Counted from the first letter of the stretch, positions 1-11,490 are shown. The stretch is 64,000 nucleotides of DNA from Syngnathus acus (GCF_901709675.1 NC_051105.1:13006604-13070603); one strand, 5' to 3'. Numbers and translations: made by a program. The notes: generated from the letters alone by a model not told the origin.

Positions 1-599
1 GTCACTGAAATTTAGAAAATATTTTTAAAGTCCTGATGTACTTTCCAAAATCTAAGGGGACCTAAGTGCGCAGGGAGCTTAATTTTGTCCGATCGCGCAA
101 CTGAAGCGCACCGCCGAACGCGCAACCGTAGCGCGTCGCCCACCGCGCAACTGCACCGCGCTGGTCGCATTATTGTGACAGAGCCGTTGCTGAAATTTAG
201 AAAATATTTTTAAAGTCCTGATGTACTTTCCAAAATTTAAGTGGACCTCAATGCGCAGGCAGCTTAATTTGGTCCGATCGCGCAACCGCAGCGCGCCGGG
301 CGCTCACTGTCGCATTGCAGAGCGTCTTTGTGTTTTAGGATGGCTTTACTTCTCCCACTTGCTTTCTTTGGAAGCATGATTAGGGGTTAATACAATCCTC
401 AAAGTAACGAAAATACAATAACAACGGAGTCAGTCGGCATCCGGGCCGCACGGTCGGGTTTTCTCGGGTCCTCCCGGCTCATCTCGCGAGGTTCGACCTC
501 CGAATTTTGTTGGCCAACCGAAGCAAAAAATTCTCGAATTTTTTGTTCAAATTCCGATTTGTTCGAGAACCAGGACGTTCGAAAACCGAGGTTTGACTG
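1..599 (-). mobile_element. Partial TA-site MITE with GC-rich internal repeats
   Basis: The right edge (about 540-599) reads GTTCGAAAACCGAGG and then ends in ACTG at a TA. This is the inverse of the terminus at 25703. Positions 1-310 hold about one and a half units of a roughly 190-bp repeat. Each unit has an AT-rich half (AAATTTAGAAAATATTTTTA) and a half rich in GCGC and CGCAAC. The other terminus lies outside the window. No coding capacity is expected; open frames here are by-products of the GC-rich units. Confidence 0.75.
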
Positions 600-892
600 T
601 AAAATAAATAGATGCACCTCACTGACAAGTGCCGCTATTTGAGCTAATTTTAGAACAGTCCTGCGGGCGACTCATGCGGTCCTCACTGGCGACCTGGTGC
701 CCGCGGGCACTGTGTTGTTGACCCCTGCAGTACGTCATCAAAACTTCAACTCCTTTCTCATTTGACTTGCCCAGACAACTTTCTTGGGCTCACACAAGTC
801 TCACCACATCAATGGTCTAAAAAAAAAAAAAAAGATAAAGGTGTATTTTCTCCTCCTGTAACTAACGAGAGCATTCAATGAACATGAGTGTG

Positions 893-1085
893 GTGTGGCT
901 CAGTGGTAGAGTGGGCGTCTCCCAACCCAGAGGTTGGGGATTTGTTCCCCAGCCACTTGAGCAAGACACTGTACTGCCAGTTACTCCAGATGGTATGCCA
1001 TCAGTATGTGAATGAGTAAGCAGTGTGAAGCGCTTTGAGTGCCAAAGGTGGAAAAGCGCAATACAGTCCATTTTAAAACCCTCCA
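893..1085 (+). mobile_element. tRNA-derived SINE
   Basis: The head has an A-box-like run TGGCTCAGTGGTAGAG near 897-912 and a B-box-like run GGTTGGGGATTTGTTCC near 931-947, as in an RNA polymerase III tRNA promoter. The tail contains GAAGCGCTTTGAGTG and AAAAGCGCAATACAGTCC, a 3' end typical of fish SINEs that borrow a LINE tail. It lies in efnb2a intron 2. It is not a functional tRNA gene, because the B box has drifted and no complete cloverleaf forms. Confidence 0.8.
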
Positions 1086-1147
1086 CATCTTAAATGCACT
1101 CGCTGCATTTGTTCCTCTGATTTTTGCATTAGTTATATTGAGGGCAG

Positions 1148-1470
1148 CTCGGTGGGGCACTGGTTAGCACATCCGCCTCACAGTTAGGAAGATGCGGGTT
1201 CGATTCTACCTCCTTTGCATGTTCTCCCCGTGCCCACGTGGGTTCTCTCCGGGCACTCCAGTTTCCCCTGCATCCCAAAAACATGCTTGGTCGGCCGATT
1301 GAACACTCTAAATTGTCCCGTGGTGTGAGTGCGAATGGTTGTTCGTCTCTGTGTGCCCTGCTGGCAACCAGTTCAGGGTGTCCCCCGCCTAATGCCCACT
1401 GATTGCTGGGATAGGCTCCAGCACGCCCGCGACCCCCTTGGGTACAAGTGGTCTAGAAAATGGATGGATA
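1148..1470 (+). mobile_element. SINE-like dispersed repeat (GCAGCTCGGTGG head)
   Basis: The tRNA-like head carries GGTTAGCACATCCGCCTCA and GCGGGTTCGATTC. A body follows with CACTCCAGTTTCC and GGCTCCAGCACGCCCGCGACCC, ending in AAAATGGATGGATAGAT. Related copies lie at 22640-23210 (plus), 37744-38032 (minus) and 52463-52765 (minus), and a tail fragment lies near 61690-61790. Four copies sharing the same order of blocks show this is one transposed family. Confidence 0.75.
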
Positions 1471-1926
1471 GATAGTTAAATTGAAAGAGTGGAAATGCAG
1501 TGTGTTTACCGAGACAGTCAATTTCCAATGGATGGAATTTCAAATGCCTAATGTGAAAAACATCCAATGTTGCAGTTAGTTTGGAGTGTTTACTGCCAGA
1601 GCTAATTGAGAATTTACTTCACATTGAACAGAAACTCACAATCACCACCGTAAATTCTACCTTGTTCTACAAATAGTTTAATCCTGTGGGTTACAGGCAA
1701 GTCTTTTTCTGAACAATGATATTTATACTTTGCGTTCATTGTTGAATTTTGTGGGTTTCATTAATGTGTCATAATGTAAGACAATGAATGTAGTGCTATG
1801 AGACTAAAGCGATTAAAAAAATACAGATAATCAGAAAGACAATTTGTGTTGTACACAGAGAGAGACGAAGCACTAGACAAGAATATGATGATGTGTTACA
1901 GGGAGACAAACCCAAGCATGACAAAT
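1471..1926. other. AT-rich intronic sequence, nothing recognised
   Basis: This is single-copy-looking AT-rich sequence presumed to lie in efnb2a intron 2. No exon, repeat or RNA gene could be supported. Confidence 0.4.
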
Positions 1927-2267
1927 AAAGCTATGATCTAAATACTAAGCGTAATTGCTATGCATAGGGTCTCTATGGAGCGTGAGGCCATCATCTCAGT
2001 GCTGGAGTTGTAGCCAGATTAATGCCGTCACAGCTCTTTGCCAAATCACTTGACAGGGGGCGTCTTAGCACTCAGGGATCCCAATGACCCTTAGAGAAAG
2101 GCCAGACCGAAAATGGGTCACCCCAAATATCAAAGCTGACTAATGACAACCACGACCAATCACCTCAAAAGGTATTTAAAGGTCTACATTTGTCAGTTGC
2201 TGTATATGCTAATAATCACATAATCACAGTCTCAAATCCAATCATTTGAGATTTTTTCCACAGATCC
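1927..2267. repeat. LINE-flanking block shared with 29236-29575
   Basis: About 340 bp here reappear at 29236-29575 with only scattered substitutions and small indels, starting at GCTATGATCTAAATACT and ending at the short ATCC run that closes the LINE. The matching LINE copy at 11504 lacks this block, so it is not part of the LINE. It sits downstream of the LINE's 3' end on the LINE strand. This fits a transduced 3' flank or a small segmental duplication. Confidence 0.8.
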
Positions 2268-4185
2268 ACCATCCATCCATCCATCCATCCATCTTCTTCC
2301 GCTTATCCGGGGTCGGGTCGCGGGGGCAGCAGCATCAGGAGGGACTCCCAGACTTCTTCTCCCCAGCCACTTCATCCAGCTCATCCGGAGGGATCCCAAG
2401 GCGTTCCCAGGCCAGCTGAGAGACATAGTCTCTCCAGCACGTCCTGGGTCGTCCCCGGGGTCTCCTACCGGTGGGACATGCCCGGAACACCTCCCCAGGG
2501 AGGCGTCCAGGAGGCATCCTGATGAGATGCCCGAGCCACCTCATCTGGCTCCTCTCAACGTGGAGGAGTAGCGACTCTACTCCGAGTCTCTCCCGGATGA
2601 CCGAGCTTCTCACCCTATCTCTAAGGGAGAGCCCGGACATCCTGCGGAGAAAACCCATTTCGGCCGCTTGTATCCGGGATCTCGTTCTTTCGGTCACGAC
2701 CCATAGCTCGTGACCATAGGTGAGGGTAGGAGCGTAAATCGACCGGTAAATTGAGAGCTTTGCCTTTTGGCTCAGCTCTCTCTTTACCACGACGGACCGG
2801 TACAGCGTCCGCATTACTGCCGACGCTGCACCGATCCGCCTGTCGATCTCGTGCTCCATCCTCCCCTCACTCGTGAACAAGACCCCAAGATACTTGAACT
2901 CCTCCACTTGGGGCAGGATCTCATCCCCAATCCGGAGAGGGCATTCCACCCTTTTCCGATCGAGGACCATGGACTCGGATTTGGAGGTGCTGACCCTCAT
3001 CCCGACCGCTTCACACTCGGCTGCGAACCGCTCCAGTGAGAGCTGGAGATCACGGCCTGAAGAAGCCAACAGCACCACGTCGTCTGCAAAAAGTAGAGAC
3101 GCGATGCTGAGGTCCCCAAACTGGACCCCCTCAACGCCTCGGCTGCGCCTAGAAATTCTGTCCATAGAAATTATGAACAGAATCGGTGACAAAGGGCAGG
3201 TCCAACCCTCACCGGGAACGGATCCGACTTACTGCCGGAAATGCGGACAAACTCTGGCATCGGCGATACAGGGACCGAACAGCCCTTATCAGTTTGCTCG
3301 GCACCCCGTACTCCCGAAGCACCCTCCACAGAACCTCCCGAGGGACACGGTCAAACACCTTCTCCAAGTCCATAAAACACATGTGGACTGGTTGGGCGAA
3401 CTCCCATGCACCCTCGAGGATCCTGCTGAGGGTGTAGAGCTGGTCCACTGTTCCACGGCCAGGACGAAAGCCACACTGCTCCTCCTGAATCCGAGGTTCG
3501 ACCTCCCGACAGACCCTCCTCTCCAGCACCCCTGAATAGACCTTACCAGGGAGGCTGAGGAGTGTGATTCCCCTGTAATTGGAACACACTTCTTAAAGAG
3601 GGGAACCACCACCCCAGTCTGCCAATCCAGAGGCACTGTCCCCGATGTCCACGCAATGTTGTAGAGGCGTGTCAGCCATGACAGCCCCACAACATCCAGA
3701 GCCCTTAAGAACTCCGGGCGGATCTCATCCACCCCCGGGGCCTTGCCACCGAGGAGTTTTTTAACGACCTCAGTGACTTCGACCCCAGAGATTGGAGAGT
3801 CCGCCTCAGAGTCTCCAGGCCCTGCTTCCACAATGGAAGGCATGTAGGTGGAATTGAGGAGGTCTTCGAAGTATTCTCCCCACCGACTCACGACGTCCCG
3901 AGTCGAGGTCAGCAGCACGCCATCCCCACTGTAAACAGTGTTGACGTTGCACTGCTTCCCCCCCTGAGACGCCGGATGGTGGACCAGAATTTCCTCGAAG
4001 CCGTCCGGAAGTCATTCTCCATGGCCTCACCAAACTCCTCCCACGCCTGGGTTTTTGCCTCAGCAACCGCCGAAGCCGCGTTCCGCTTGGCCATCCGGTA
4101 CCTGTCAGCTGCCTCCGGAGTCCCGCAGGCCAAAACGGCCGGATAGGACTCCTTCAGCTTGACGGCATCCCTTACCGCCGGAGCC
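2268..4185 (-). mobile_element. RTE/Rex3-like LINE, 5'-truncated, frameshifted
   Basis: On the minus strand it encodes non-LTR reverse transcriptase pieces in several frames. Recognisable are PGVDEIRPEFLRALDVVG (upstream RT), FMDLEKVFDRVPREVLW (FDxVPR block), LLFADDVVLLASS (FADD catalytic box, near 3080-3110) and a C-terminal MRWLGHLIRMPPGRLPGEVF. The RT catalytic box is intact, but frameshifts near 3200-3600 and 3800-3920 make it inactive. The endonuclease domain is absent. The element ends in short ATCC repeats at 2268-2291, as is usual for RTE-clade tails. It lies in efnb2a intron 2, in the same orientation as the gene. The clade is inferred from motif style, not from a search. Confidence 0.85.
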
Positions 4186-4339
4186 ATACAAAAATCATCG
4201 CCGACGAAGTTTAATCATATTTTAATTTAGATTTAACATTACACAAATACTAACAAACATGCCAGGATATTCCTGGTCCACCACCAAATAAAATTTTGTT
4301 TAGATTGTTTAAGCCTGTATGTAGTTTGATAGTTTGATT

Positions 4340-5280
4340 TCCTTTCACTGCTATGCGGATGACAGATCTATGCAAAAAGGACATGTTCTCTGACATGGGA
4401 GGAATCAAAGCCTGGATGTCACTGAATTTCCTAAATTTCAATGAAGTTAAAACAGCAATTACGGTTTTCGGTCCCAGTGGCCGATGTACATCCCACCCTG
4501 TTGACCTGGGCTGCCTGGAGACTTATCTTAAGCCATTAGTCTCGAATTTTGGTTTTAAATTGGACAATAATTTTAAATTGGAATGCCAAATCACTGCTGT
4601 TGTCAAATCCATCTTATTTCATGTTAGGCGGTTGGCTAAGCCACCTTCTTTCTCAACAGCACTCAGAAATAGTGATCCATGCCTTCGTTATATCTCGACT
4701 TGACTGCACTCTAATGCACTCGACTTCGGAGTCAGCCAGTCATCCCTCAAGCGTCTCCAGTTTGTCCAAAATGCTGCCACTCGCCTGATAACTGGAGCTC
4801 GTAGGAGGGAGCACATAACCCCAATTCTGGCCTCCCTCACTGGCTCCCAATAAATTTTAGAGTGCATGTTATGATACCGCCATTTGGTTTCAAATCGTTA
4901 AATAGCCTTGCCCCAGCTAACCTCTCTAAGCTCCTCCACCCCTACCACCAACTAAGGGCTGCAGACCAGATGCTCCTGCAAGTGCTGAAGACTAAGCGGA
5001 GCCTCAGAGGGGATCGAGCCTTTTCTGGTGCCGGTCCTTCCCTCCGGAATGACCTCCACTTGTATGTTAGATAAGCCCCCTCAATGTTCAACTTGTTTGA
5101 AGAGCCATTTTTATTATTAGGCTTTTGACTGACTTACTATTCTGCTAGTATATATTAATTTGTGTTTAATTGACTGTTTTCACTGTCTTTGTGATTGTCC
5201 CATTGCTATATGTGAAGTGCTTTGTTACAGCTTCAGCTGTGGCAAAATGCGCAGTACAAAAAAAGTTGCATTGTATTGAT
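4340..5280 (+). mobile_element. L2-like LINE remnant (RT 3' half and tail)
   Basis: It begins at a CYADD reverse transcriptase box near 4349-4363. It continues through L2-like blocks such as LKRLQFVQNAATRLITGARR (near 4750-4805), read across several frames and stops. The end has TGTGGCAAAATGCGCAGTAC followed by a GTATTG-type tail near 5240-5280. It is an old, non-functional fragment. The join with the RTE-like LINE at about 4190-4330 is AT-rich and unassigned. Confidence 0.75.
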
Positions 5281-6876
5281 GATGAAACATTTAATTAGTG
5301 GAAATTCACCCGTGTGTGTTTCAATCAAACAATTATTTTTACTGGAATATGTTAACAGTTTATTTCTGTCTGAAAAATACTGGATTCGCTGTCTATTGTT
5401 TTCTTTTTTGATGTTTTTAACCTCTGTCAATCGACTTCACTGTCTATTTCTCTTCACTGTCTATGTCTTTCACCTCTATCTCTATCATTCGCCTTTTTTG
5501 CTCATGTAGCGTCATCTTGCATACAAGGCTCTGATCTTCAGGCGATGCTGCCACAAACTATCACATCAAATTCATTTGCTCCTAACTGGAGCAGCAAGCA
5601 CAGCCACTTAAAGACACATTCACGGACACAGCCATGCATGAAAGCACATCGTGCACACTTGTAGGCACAGTGACAGAAATATCTGCAGACATAATGCTGC
5701 CTGTTGGACAGATGCAACACTACACGTGTCAAGCAGACGGCTCACACACACGCACGCATACACGCCACGCTCGCACGCACACACAAACACAAAAGACTCG
5801 ATTTATTTTTAGCACAGGAAATAGACTTGAATGTCTGTCAAAAACAGTGTGGATGTACTTGAATCAAATTGTTTGAATTGATTGTGTATCTTATCCATGT
5901 ATTATAATTCTAGCCTTTGCACAGTTTATCAACATAAAGCAGCACTAATCCAATTGGTTGAGATCCAGATCTTTTGATTTGATGTGAGTTCCTTGGCAAT
6001 TGAGAGAGGACATGGAGGATTAAACGCTGGTTAATTAATTATGTATCAAGTGCTCTCTCCTAAAGCCTAATCAAATCCTTGCAGTAAATCTTGAGTGTGA
6101 GCTAATGAGAATGGACATCACCAGTTCCCATCATGGTGCCGTACACTAAACGGAAACCAGGCAGAATATTTTGGCAAATACAAGGCTAGGCACAAAAATG
6201 GGAACACTAGCTATTCATCACACTTTACAATATTGTTCCCTTTCCCCATTAAGACCTCAATGTGGGATCTCCTGAGGTACACCTCAAGCTACGTCTTTGC
6301 GTGTTGAGTAATGACTGTTGATAGGGAGATGTTTGCATGGAATATAAAACCTGTTATTGAGAACCCTTTGTTTCACATTCAAACTGACCGATGCAGTTGG
6401 CAGATGTATTTTGTGTGACGCTCGTGGAAATTGAAAATTATTCTTTGTTTATGCTGTGATAAAGCTGAGAAATATTATCTATGGCGAGGTAGAGCCAAGG
6501 GGATGTTTGTTGTTGCCATACTAAGCATACATCTGAACAGTGTGCACAGAGAAGCTGCTCCAAACTGCACCCTAAGCATTGGGATGATATTCACCAACGC
6601 CTCACATCTGTTACGCTTCTACGTATACATGTGACACATCTTTATCACTTACTCATTCAAATTCACCTTTATCTAAATTTAAACCTGCTATGTCATCTCT
6701 AATCCTAAACTGATAGAATTTTGTGGCAGAAATCCAGGCAGATCATTCTCGGAGAAGTATCAGACCTAAACGGCAATATTGACGCATCAATGTTTAACCT
6801 CAACGTTTGGGTGAAGCAAGCTTGGGAGGAGGTAAGAAATGGGTAATTGAGCTTGTGGTCCTCTTAAATCTTTGAG

Positions 6877-6909
<33 letters not shown>

Positions 6910-7659
6910 ACACACGCGCACTCAGACACACACCATTTTAGTTCAGCATCAGACATGATTGAATTGAGATTGTGTCTGTGAAAACTGACCGACAATGTCT
7001 CTAACTCTCACTTGCAAAACCATGAAAGCTTAAGGCTAGATTTCATGAAGTTTGATGTATGTGACAATACAAATAGCACAACAAGGGACACTTGTTTGTT
7101 TTAAAGAAGCTTGCCAAAATTTGCACCTGGAGGAAATAGGTGCAAGCATTAGCCAGTTACTGCATGAGGTTTCGAAACTCACTTCTAGTTTAAATTGCAC
7201 ATTATAATTGGACACTGTTTGGATTATGTAGTATTTCCAGCAATTGTTTCCCTATCTGAACACAACATTTCTGATTCCCCTTCCTTCTGGAGAGTAAGAA
7301 GTATTGCCTTCCTCAACAGTGACAGCACACAGATGGCAGTGGTACAGCTTCACAGATGGTCTTATCTTCAATACACCCCCATTTGCACCACACAGATGGT
7401 TCAGTCCACCTCCCATATTACAACCCAGGAGGCCTTCACTAAACTCTGTCAAAATTTCCCTGAGGATGTTAGTACATCGCAGGTAATCAGCACTGTGGAC
7501 TGGCCCTAAATACGTATAATGTGGAACTATCAAGTAAATTACACACCCAAACAAACTGGATGAGACACTGTCGCTAAACTAATCTTAAGGGCACCGTTAA
7601 CATGAACAAACATTTAAAGGGACAGCAGAGATCACACTGCATATATTACTGATACTTAC
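5281..7659. other. efnb2a intron 2, mostly unique sequence
   Basis: This sequence lies downstream of the exon 2 splice donor. Apart from short (CA)n tracts near 5738-5795 and 6880-6925, no repeat family was recognised. A search by eye for the next ephrin exon (a GGVC motif followed by basic residues) found nothing here or further down to position 1, so that exon probably lies outside the window. Confidence 0.5.
6880..6930. repeat. (CA)n microsatellite, interrupted
   Basis: An uninterrupted CA run from about 6880 is followed by CG-interrupted CA units to about 6930. Confidence 0.9.
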
Positions 7660-7943
7660 AGATGATGTAATAGTCTTTTCCCCTGAAGAACTCCAAACCC
7701 CAAAGGTTGGGACTGAACTCCTGAAACTTGAGGGTGAACTTTACGTCCTGGTCAGGTTTGACACAGTTGAGCAGCGGTGTGTCAGCCTTGGTGATGGTGC
7801 AACTCTCTAGCTGCTCCCTGGGCACCATATATACCTTGTAATACTCCACTCCCTCACCGACCCCACCATCCACTCGAGGGCACACAATGTCCAATTTATC
7901 CCCAATCTGAGGGTAAAGTACCACACCTTGTCCTGGCACAAAT
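7660..7943 (-). CDS. efnb2a: Ephrin-B2 exon 2 (Eph receptor-binding domain)
   Basis: This 284-nt internal exon encodes most of the ephrin ectodomain, the part that binds Eph receptors at cell contacts and drives bidirectional signalling in vessel and boundary formation. It reads FVPGQGVVLYPQIGDKLD at its start. The conserved G-H loop FQEFSPNLWGLEF follows, and the exon ends at KDYYII. Cysteines in DIVCP, ESCT and LLNC are those of the family disulphides. The acceptor is a pyrimidine-rich tract ending in CAG just above 7943, and the donor GTAAGTATC starts at 7659. The first base completes the lysine codon opened by exon 1 (AA|A), so the phases agree. Residues PGQG and NLWGLEF favour ephrin-B2 over B1 or B3, and the spacing and wording resemble the fish efnb2a paralogue from memory. 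No frame damage is seen. Confidence 0.97.
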
Positions 7944-8505
7944 CTGAAAGAATAAAGAAAGGACAGAACCTCAGTATTTCACATCACCAGACATACATTG
8001 TGTATAGTATTTTGCAGTGTTTGTTGGACTTAAATTGTAAAAATCATCACCGTCAAATACCAGTATTGTAATTAGTAACTATGTCCTGAATTTTCAATGA
8101 CAAAGCATTATGGCAAAGGTTCTGGTAGGATTGGGCAAATGTGCAAGTGCAAATAAATTCACCCTCATTCATCCCTCATAAATGTAAGCAAATATGCATT
8201 TTATTCAACATTGTGGAAATGTACGTGGACTAAACTAATTAAGTAAATAAGTGACAAGAAAGGCATATAAAAACCACATAAGTAATGGGAGGCAGGCACC
8301 AACAAAACTGAAAAAAAAGAAAAGCCTTGGTATGTGAGACAACATTTCAACAAATGCAACAGTCGCAGGAACTCATCGGCAGGAAGCCTGGAGGGCTTTG
8401 TCTGAGAGTGTAATTGAATTTCCCTAAATATTTCCCAAAAGTAAAATAATAGCGCCATTTAGTCCAGAGTATGAAGAAGCCCTACAGCATTCCAACAATA
8501 CACAT
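7944..8505. other. efnb2a: efnb2a intron 1, 3' end
   Basis: The intron starts with the pyrimidine-rich acceptor tract at 7944-7965 (minus strand). The rest is AT-rich, and no repeat or exon was recognised. Confidence 0.5.
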
Positions 8506-8885
8506 TGTCACGACTCGTCCCCGGTTGTTTTGTTATGTGTATGTTGCCGTGGTTTCTGTTTGCATCGCCCCTCCCCTCCTGTGTTACCTCAATCAATGTA
8601 ACCACAGTCACCTGCCTCTTGTTACCTGTTTTGTATTTAAGTCCTGTCTGCCCCTCACTCCCTTGTCGGATCATTGATGTCTCCTGTCTCACGTCGCTGT
8701 CGGTCAGTTCTGTTTCAGTTATCCAGTCTGTCGGTCAGTCCAGTTATTATGTTGTTGGTTGTGTTAGGTCGTTATGTTCGTTTGTCCGTCTGTTCCCCCT
8801 CATCCTCCCTTCCAACTACCTTTTCCCTCACTAAACCCTGGTCCAAGCTGTATTTGGTTGCCCTGCTCCATTCCGATCTGTGACA
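8506..8885 (+). mobile_element. Solo LTR with 5-bp target duplication
   Basis: The element starts TGTCACGAC and ends CTGTGACA, the TG...CA form of LTRs. Perfect CACAT duplications flank it at 8501-8505 and 8886-8890. A degenerate polyadenylation signal (ACTAAACCCTGG, where relatives have AATAAACCC) lies about 55 bp from the end. The related copy at 12987-13329 has different flanks. No coding sequence lies alongside, so this is a recombined solo LTR, probably Gypsy-type. The class is inferred. It sits in efnb2a intron 1. Confidence 0.85.
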
Positions 8886-9159
8886 CACATATTCTCGTCC
8901 ACGTTATAAAATTCAGCTTGAATTGACAGAGTCTTTATTTGCTGTGTCCTCAGGTTAAATCAATCTAATCGGGAATGTTACCCACACATGCTGCTCTAAA
9001 CAACTAAATGCACACATGCAAAAAATACATTTAAATAAATGATTGTCCTGTAAACATATTTATGGCCTCAAACACATTTTCAGCCGTTTGCGTTAAAAGA
9101 TGTATATGCGTCAGTCATTTTGCAGAATTAAATCAGCACACATAAGGAGATAATAGAAC

Positions 9160-9440
9160 AGAATAGAATAGATCTTTATTGTCATTGTCACATGTACAAC
9201 GAAATTTAAAAAGTGCCAACCGATCCGCGCATGCGATAAAAAATATATAGAATAAATAGAATAAAAAGATAAAAAAACCAAGCTAAAAACCCACAGAAGA
9301 ACATACACAGACATAATCATTTACGTTTAGCTGCATTCAATGTGACTACCGCTGTAGGGTAAAAACTGTTGGCGAATCTGCTAGTCCTCGACCTAATTAA
9401 TCTGCAGCGTCTGCCTGATGGCAACAGTTCGAAATGATGA
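9160..9440 (-). mobile_element. 3' end of a non-LTR retrotransposon
   Basis: On the minus strand it reads through CCAACAGTTTTTACCC and GTTGTACATGTGACAATGAC to AATAAAGATCTATTC. This is a LINE 3' UTR with a polyadenylation-like end and a TATTC-type tail at 9160-9175. No RT frame is present. It is a severely 5'-truncated copy in efnb2a intron 1. Confidence 0.65.
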
Positions 9441-9448
9441 CATTAGAC

Positions 9449-9803
9449 CAGTGGTTCTTAACCTTGTTGGAGGTACCAAACCCTGCCAGTTTCATATCCG
9501 CATTCACCAAACCCCTCTTTAGTGAAAAATAAATAAATAAATTTCAAATTCAAGACATAGATGTTTTTTACGGATTTACAAAATAAACATCACCTTGTTC
9601 AAAGAACAAAGCCAACACAATGCATGAATTCACCACAAAGATTTCTGCTGTTGCCTTTGCGAGACCAGTTCAGTTATGCATCATCACAAATTTACACAAT
9701 AAATCTGGTGTGTTCGGACCTCCACAGTGGAGGCTCTGCCGAAACCCTGAGACCGATTCACCGAACCCCAAGGGTTCGATCGAACCCAGGTTAAGGACCA
9801 CTG
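9449..9803 (+). mobile_element. hAT MITE (CAGTGGTTCTTAACC family), 8-bp TSD
   Basis: The ends are inverted: CAGTGGTTCTTAACCTT at the left and GGTTAAGGACCACTG at the right. They lie between perfect 8-bp duplications CATTAGAC at 9441-9448 and 9804-9811, the target size of hAT transposases. The 355-bp body encodes nothing. A sister copy is at 22759-23148. Confidence 0.92.
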
Positions 9804-9919
9804 CATTAGACATTAGGGCTGCTCAATTAATCAAATTTTAATCATAAACACGATTTTGGCTCCAGACGATCTCATTCATCATCAACTCAATTCATATAAT
9901 TGAGAACAAACGACTATAG

Positions 9920-10785
9920 GGGATATGCACGTGACGTCACAGACCGGCTGACGGTTTGTTTGGGTGGCAAAAAGCGGCGGACGCTGGGTGGCGCGAATAG
10001 GGCCAAGGCTGGACTGAGCTTTAGAGATACGTGTACTGGGGCATTTTTTTAGCATTTTATCGGTGGCAGATCGTGGCAGAGTTGTTACGGTGCAACTTTG
10101 ACCATGGTGAAGAGTTGTTGTGCCATAGGATGTGCCTATCGCTTCCAAAAAGGCGTTACCAAGAAGCTGTATCGGTTCCCTGCGGACCAGACCAGAAAGG
10201 ATAGCTGGGTGGCAGCGCTTCGTAGGGCGGAACATGGCCGCAACAGCTCCAAGCTTTGGAAGCCAACTATCCATTCTTACATCTGCTCAGATCACTTTGC
10301 GGGAGGTACGTAATTTTGTTTTATTGACGTCAACATTCATCTGTGAGGTGTTGCTTAGATATTCCCTTTTTCTTGCTGCTACTCGGCCATGACCTAAGGA
10401 ATGCATAATTACACAGCTTCATTACATTATGTTTGTCCAATTGCTAGTTTCTAATAATTAGATTGTTCACATATCTACAATTATAAGTCAGAATCATCTA
10501 TTGTCACTGGCGGATACACCCAAAGATCAGTTCGGCCCCACCTGAAACACCAAACTGGATCCGCCAGTTTCCATTTTTATATCAAGCTTGTCTGAAAAAC
10601 ACGAATGTTATATTTTTTCAACTTTTCAATGTATCTCTTGCTGCTTTCTTGGTCCAACTGGACGAAATAATCACTCATGACACCCACCCAGGCTGCCATC
10701 CTCACGAGTCCAGTGGCAGCGGACGAGGCTTTTTGCCACCCAAACAAAAATGGCCGTCTCTCGATCTGTGACGTGCATGCGCAAC
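9920..10785 (+). mobile_element. Deleted DNA transposon carrying a THAP exon
   Basis: The left edge has GTTTGTTTGGGTGGCAAAAAG (within about 9953-9974) preceded by GCACGTGACGTCACAGA. The right edge (about 10729-10782) carries the inverse, CTTTTTGCCACCCAAAC and then CTGTGACGTGCATGC. These form imperfect terminal inverted repeats of about 50 bp. Inside lies one good protein-coding exon with a THAP DNA-binding domain and a splice donor, but no catalytic domain. The element looks like an internally deleted copy of a THAP-bearing cut-and-paste transposon (P-like or ISL2EU-like). Exact ends and target duplication were not resolved. Confidence 0.65.
10104..10305 (+). CDS. THAP-domain first exon of a transposon gene
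   Basis: The frame opens at ATG 10104 in the strong context ACCATGG and reads MVKSCCAIGCAYRFQK. Zinc ligands fit the THAP C2CH pattern: C6, C10, then C61 and H64 in ICSDHF. The invariant THAP residues W35 and P54 are present, and the KLYRFP strand is typical. The exon ends GGGAG before GTACGT, a strong splice donor at 10306. THAP domains bind specific DNA and occur in transposases and in genes derived from them. No second exon was found in the element, so it may be a relic. It is undamaged over its length, which suggests a recent insertion or an exapted exon. Confidence 0.7.
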
Positions 10786-11490
10786 TCAACCGCGGTGCCC
10801 CCGCGTGTGTGGAGAGTGGAGATCCAGGCCATATTTAATAGGCGGTGTTGTCTCAACGCGTTCAATGAACGGAGGTTCATGAACTCGTTCATATTTTGGA
10901 TGAACGTGAACTGAACGTAGCGCATTTTTGCTCCGTGGACGTTTATGTGAACGCCCTCATTTTGGGGCCATTGAATAGTTTTGAAAGGCAATTTACAGTT
11001 CAACGATGCCAGGTTTTCGCTTCTTAGACTTCAAAATAAAGCCCAGCTAAACACACTGTAAACGAGGCTAAAATAGGCGGGGGAAAAGGCTTTGGTAACC
11101 CCGGCCACAACACCGGTCGCGATGAGACGTGCCGCCATTTGATGAAAACTCATGTTGCGCGACAAACATTTTTGTAAAATATGGAATTCACCAAAATGTG
11201 ACTGGGTTTCGGCCTGATGCCAGCAAGATAGGTATCAAGCACAAAAATATTCCTGCCGAAAACATTACTGCATGTGTTTTCATGTTTTTTTCAAATGATG
11301 AGTATATATTATTATTTGCCTTAAAGTTGGAATGGAATATAGAGACTTAAACTGTAACCATAAATATACCTTGCCGAAGGTCATGAATGGATCATTTGAT
11401 GCATTTAAACAAGAAAAAAGAATAATAATTGTCTACAGCAAAAAGATTGCAGATTATTTCTATTTGTCTGTATTTGTAAACAGTTTTGTG
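10786..11490. other. Intronic spacer, no gene recognised
   Basis: An imperfect palindromic patch around TTCATGAACTCGTTCA lies near 10875-10895, perhaps part of an unrecognised MITE. Nothing else could be supported in this part of efnb2a intron 1. Confidence 0.35.

Noticed and set aside
893-970. Functional tRNA gene
   Set aside because: It has tRNA-like A and B boxes, but the body and tail are those of a SINE and no clean cloverleaf was found.
1-7659. efnb2a exons 3-5
   Set aside because: I looked on the minus strand for the next ephrin-B exon (GGVC motif, then the transmembrane and YYKV tail) and found nothing convincing. They are probably outside the window.
10855-10990. Regulatory palindrome cluster around TTCATGAACTCGTTCA
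   Set aside because: Imperfect and likely part of an old MITE; no evidence for a binding function.
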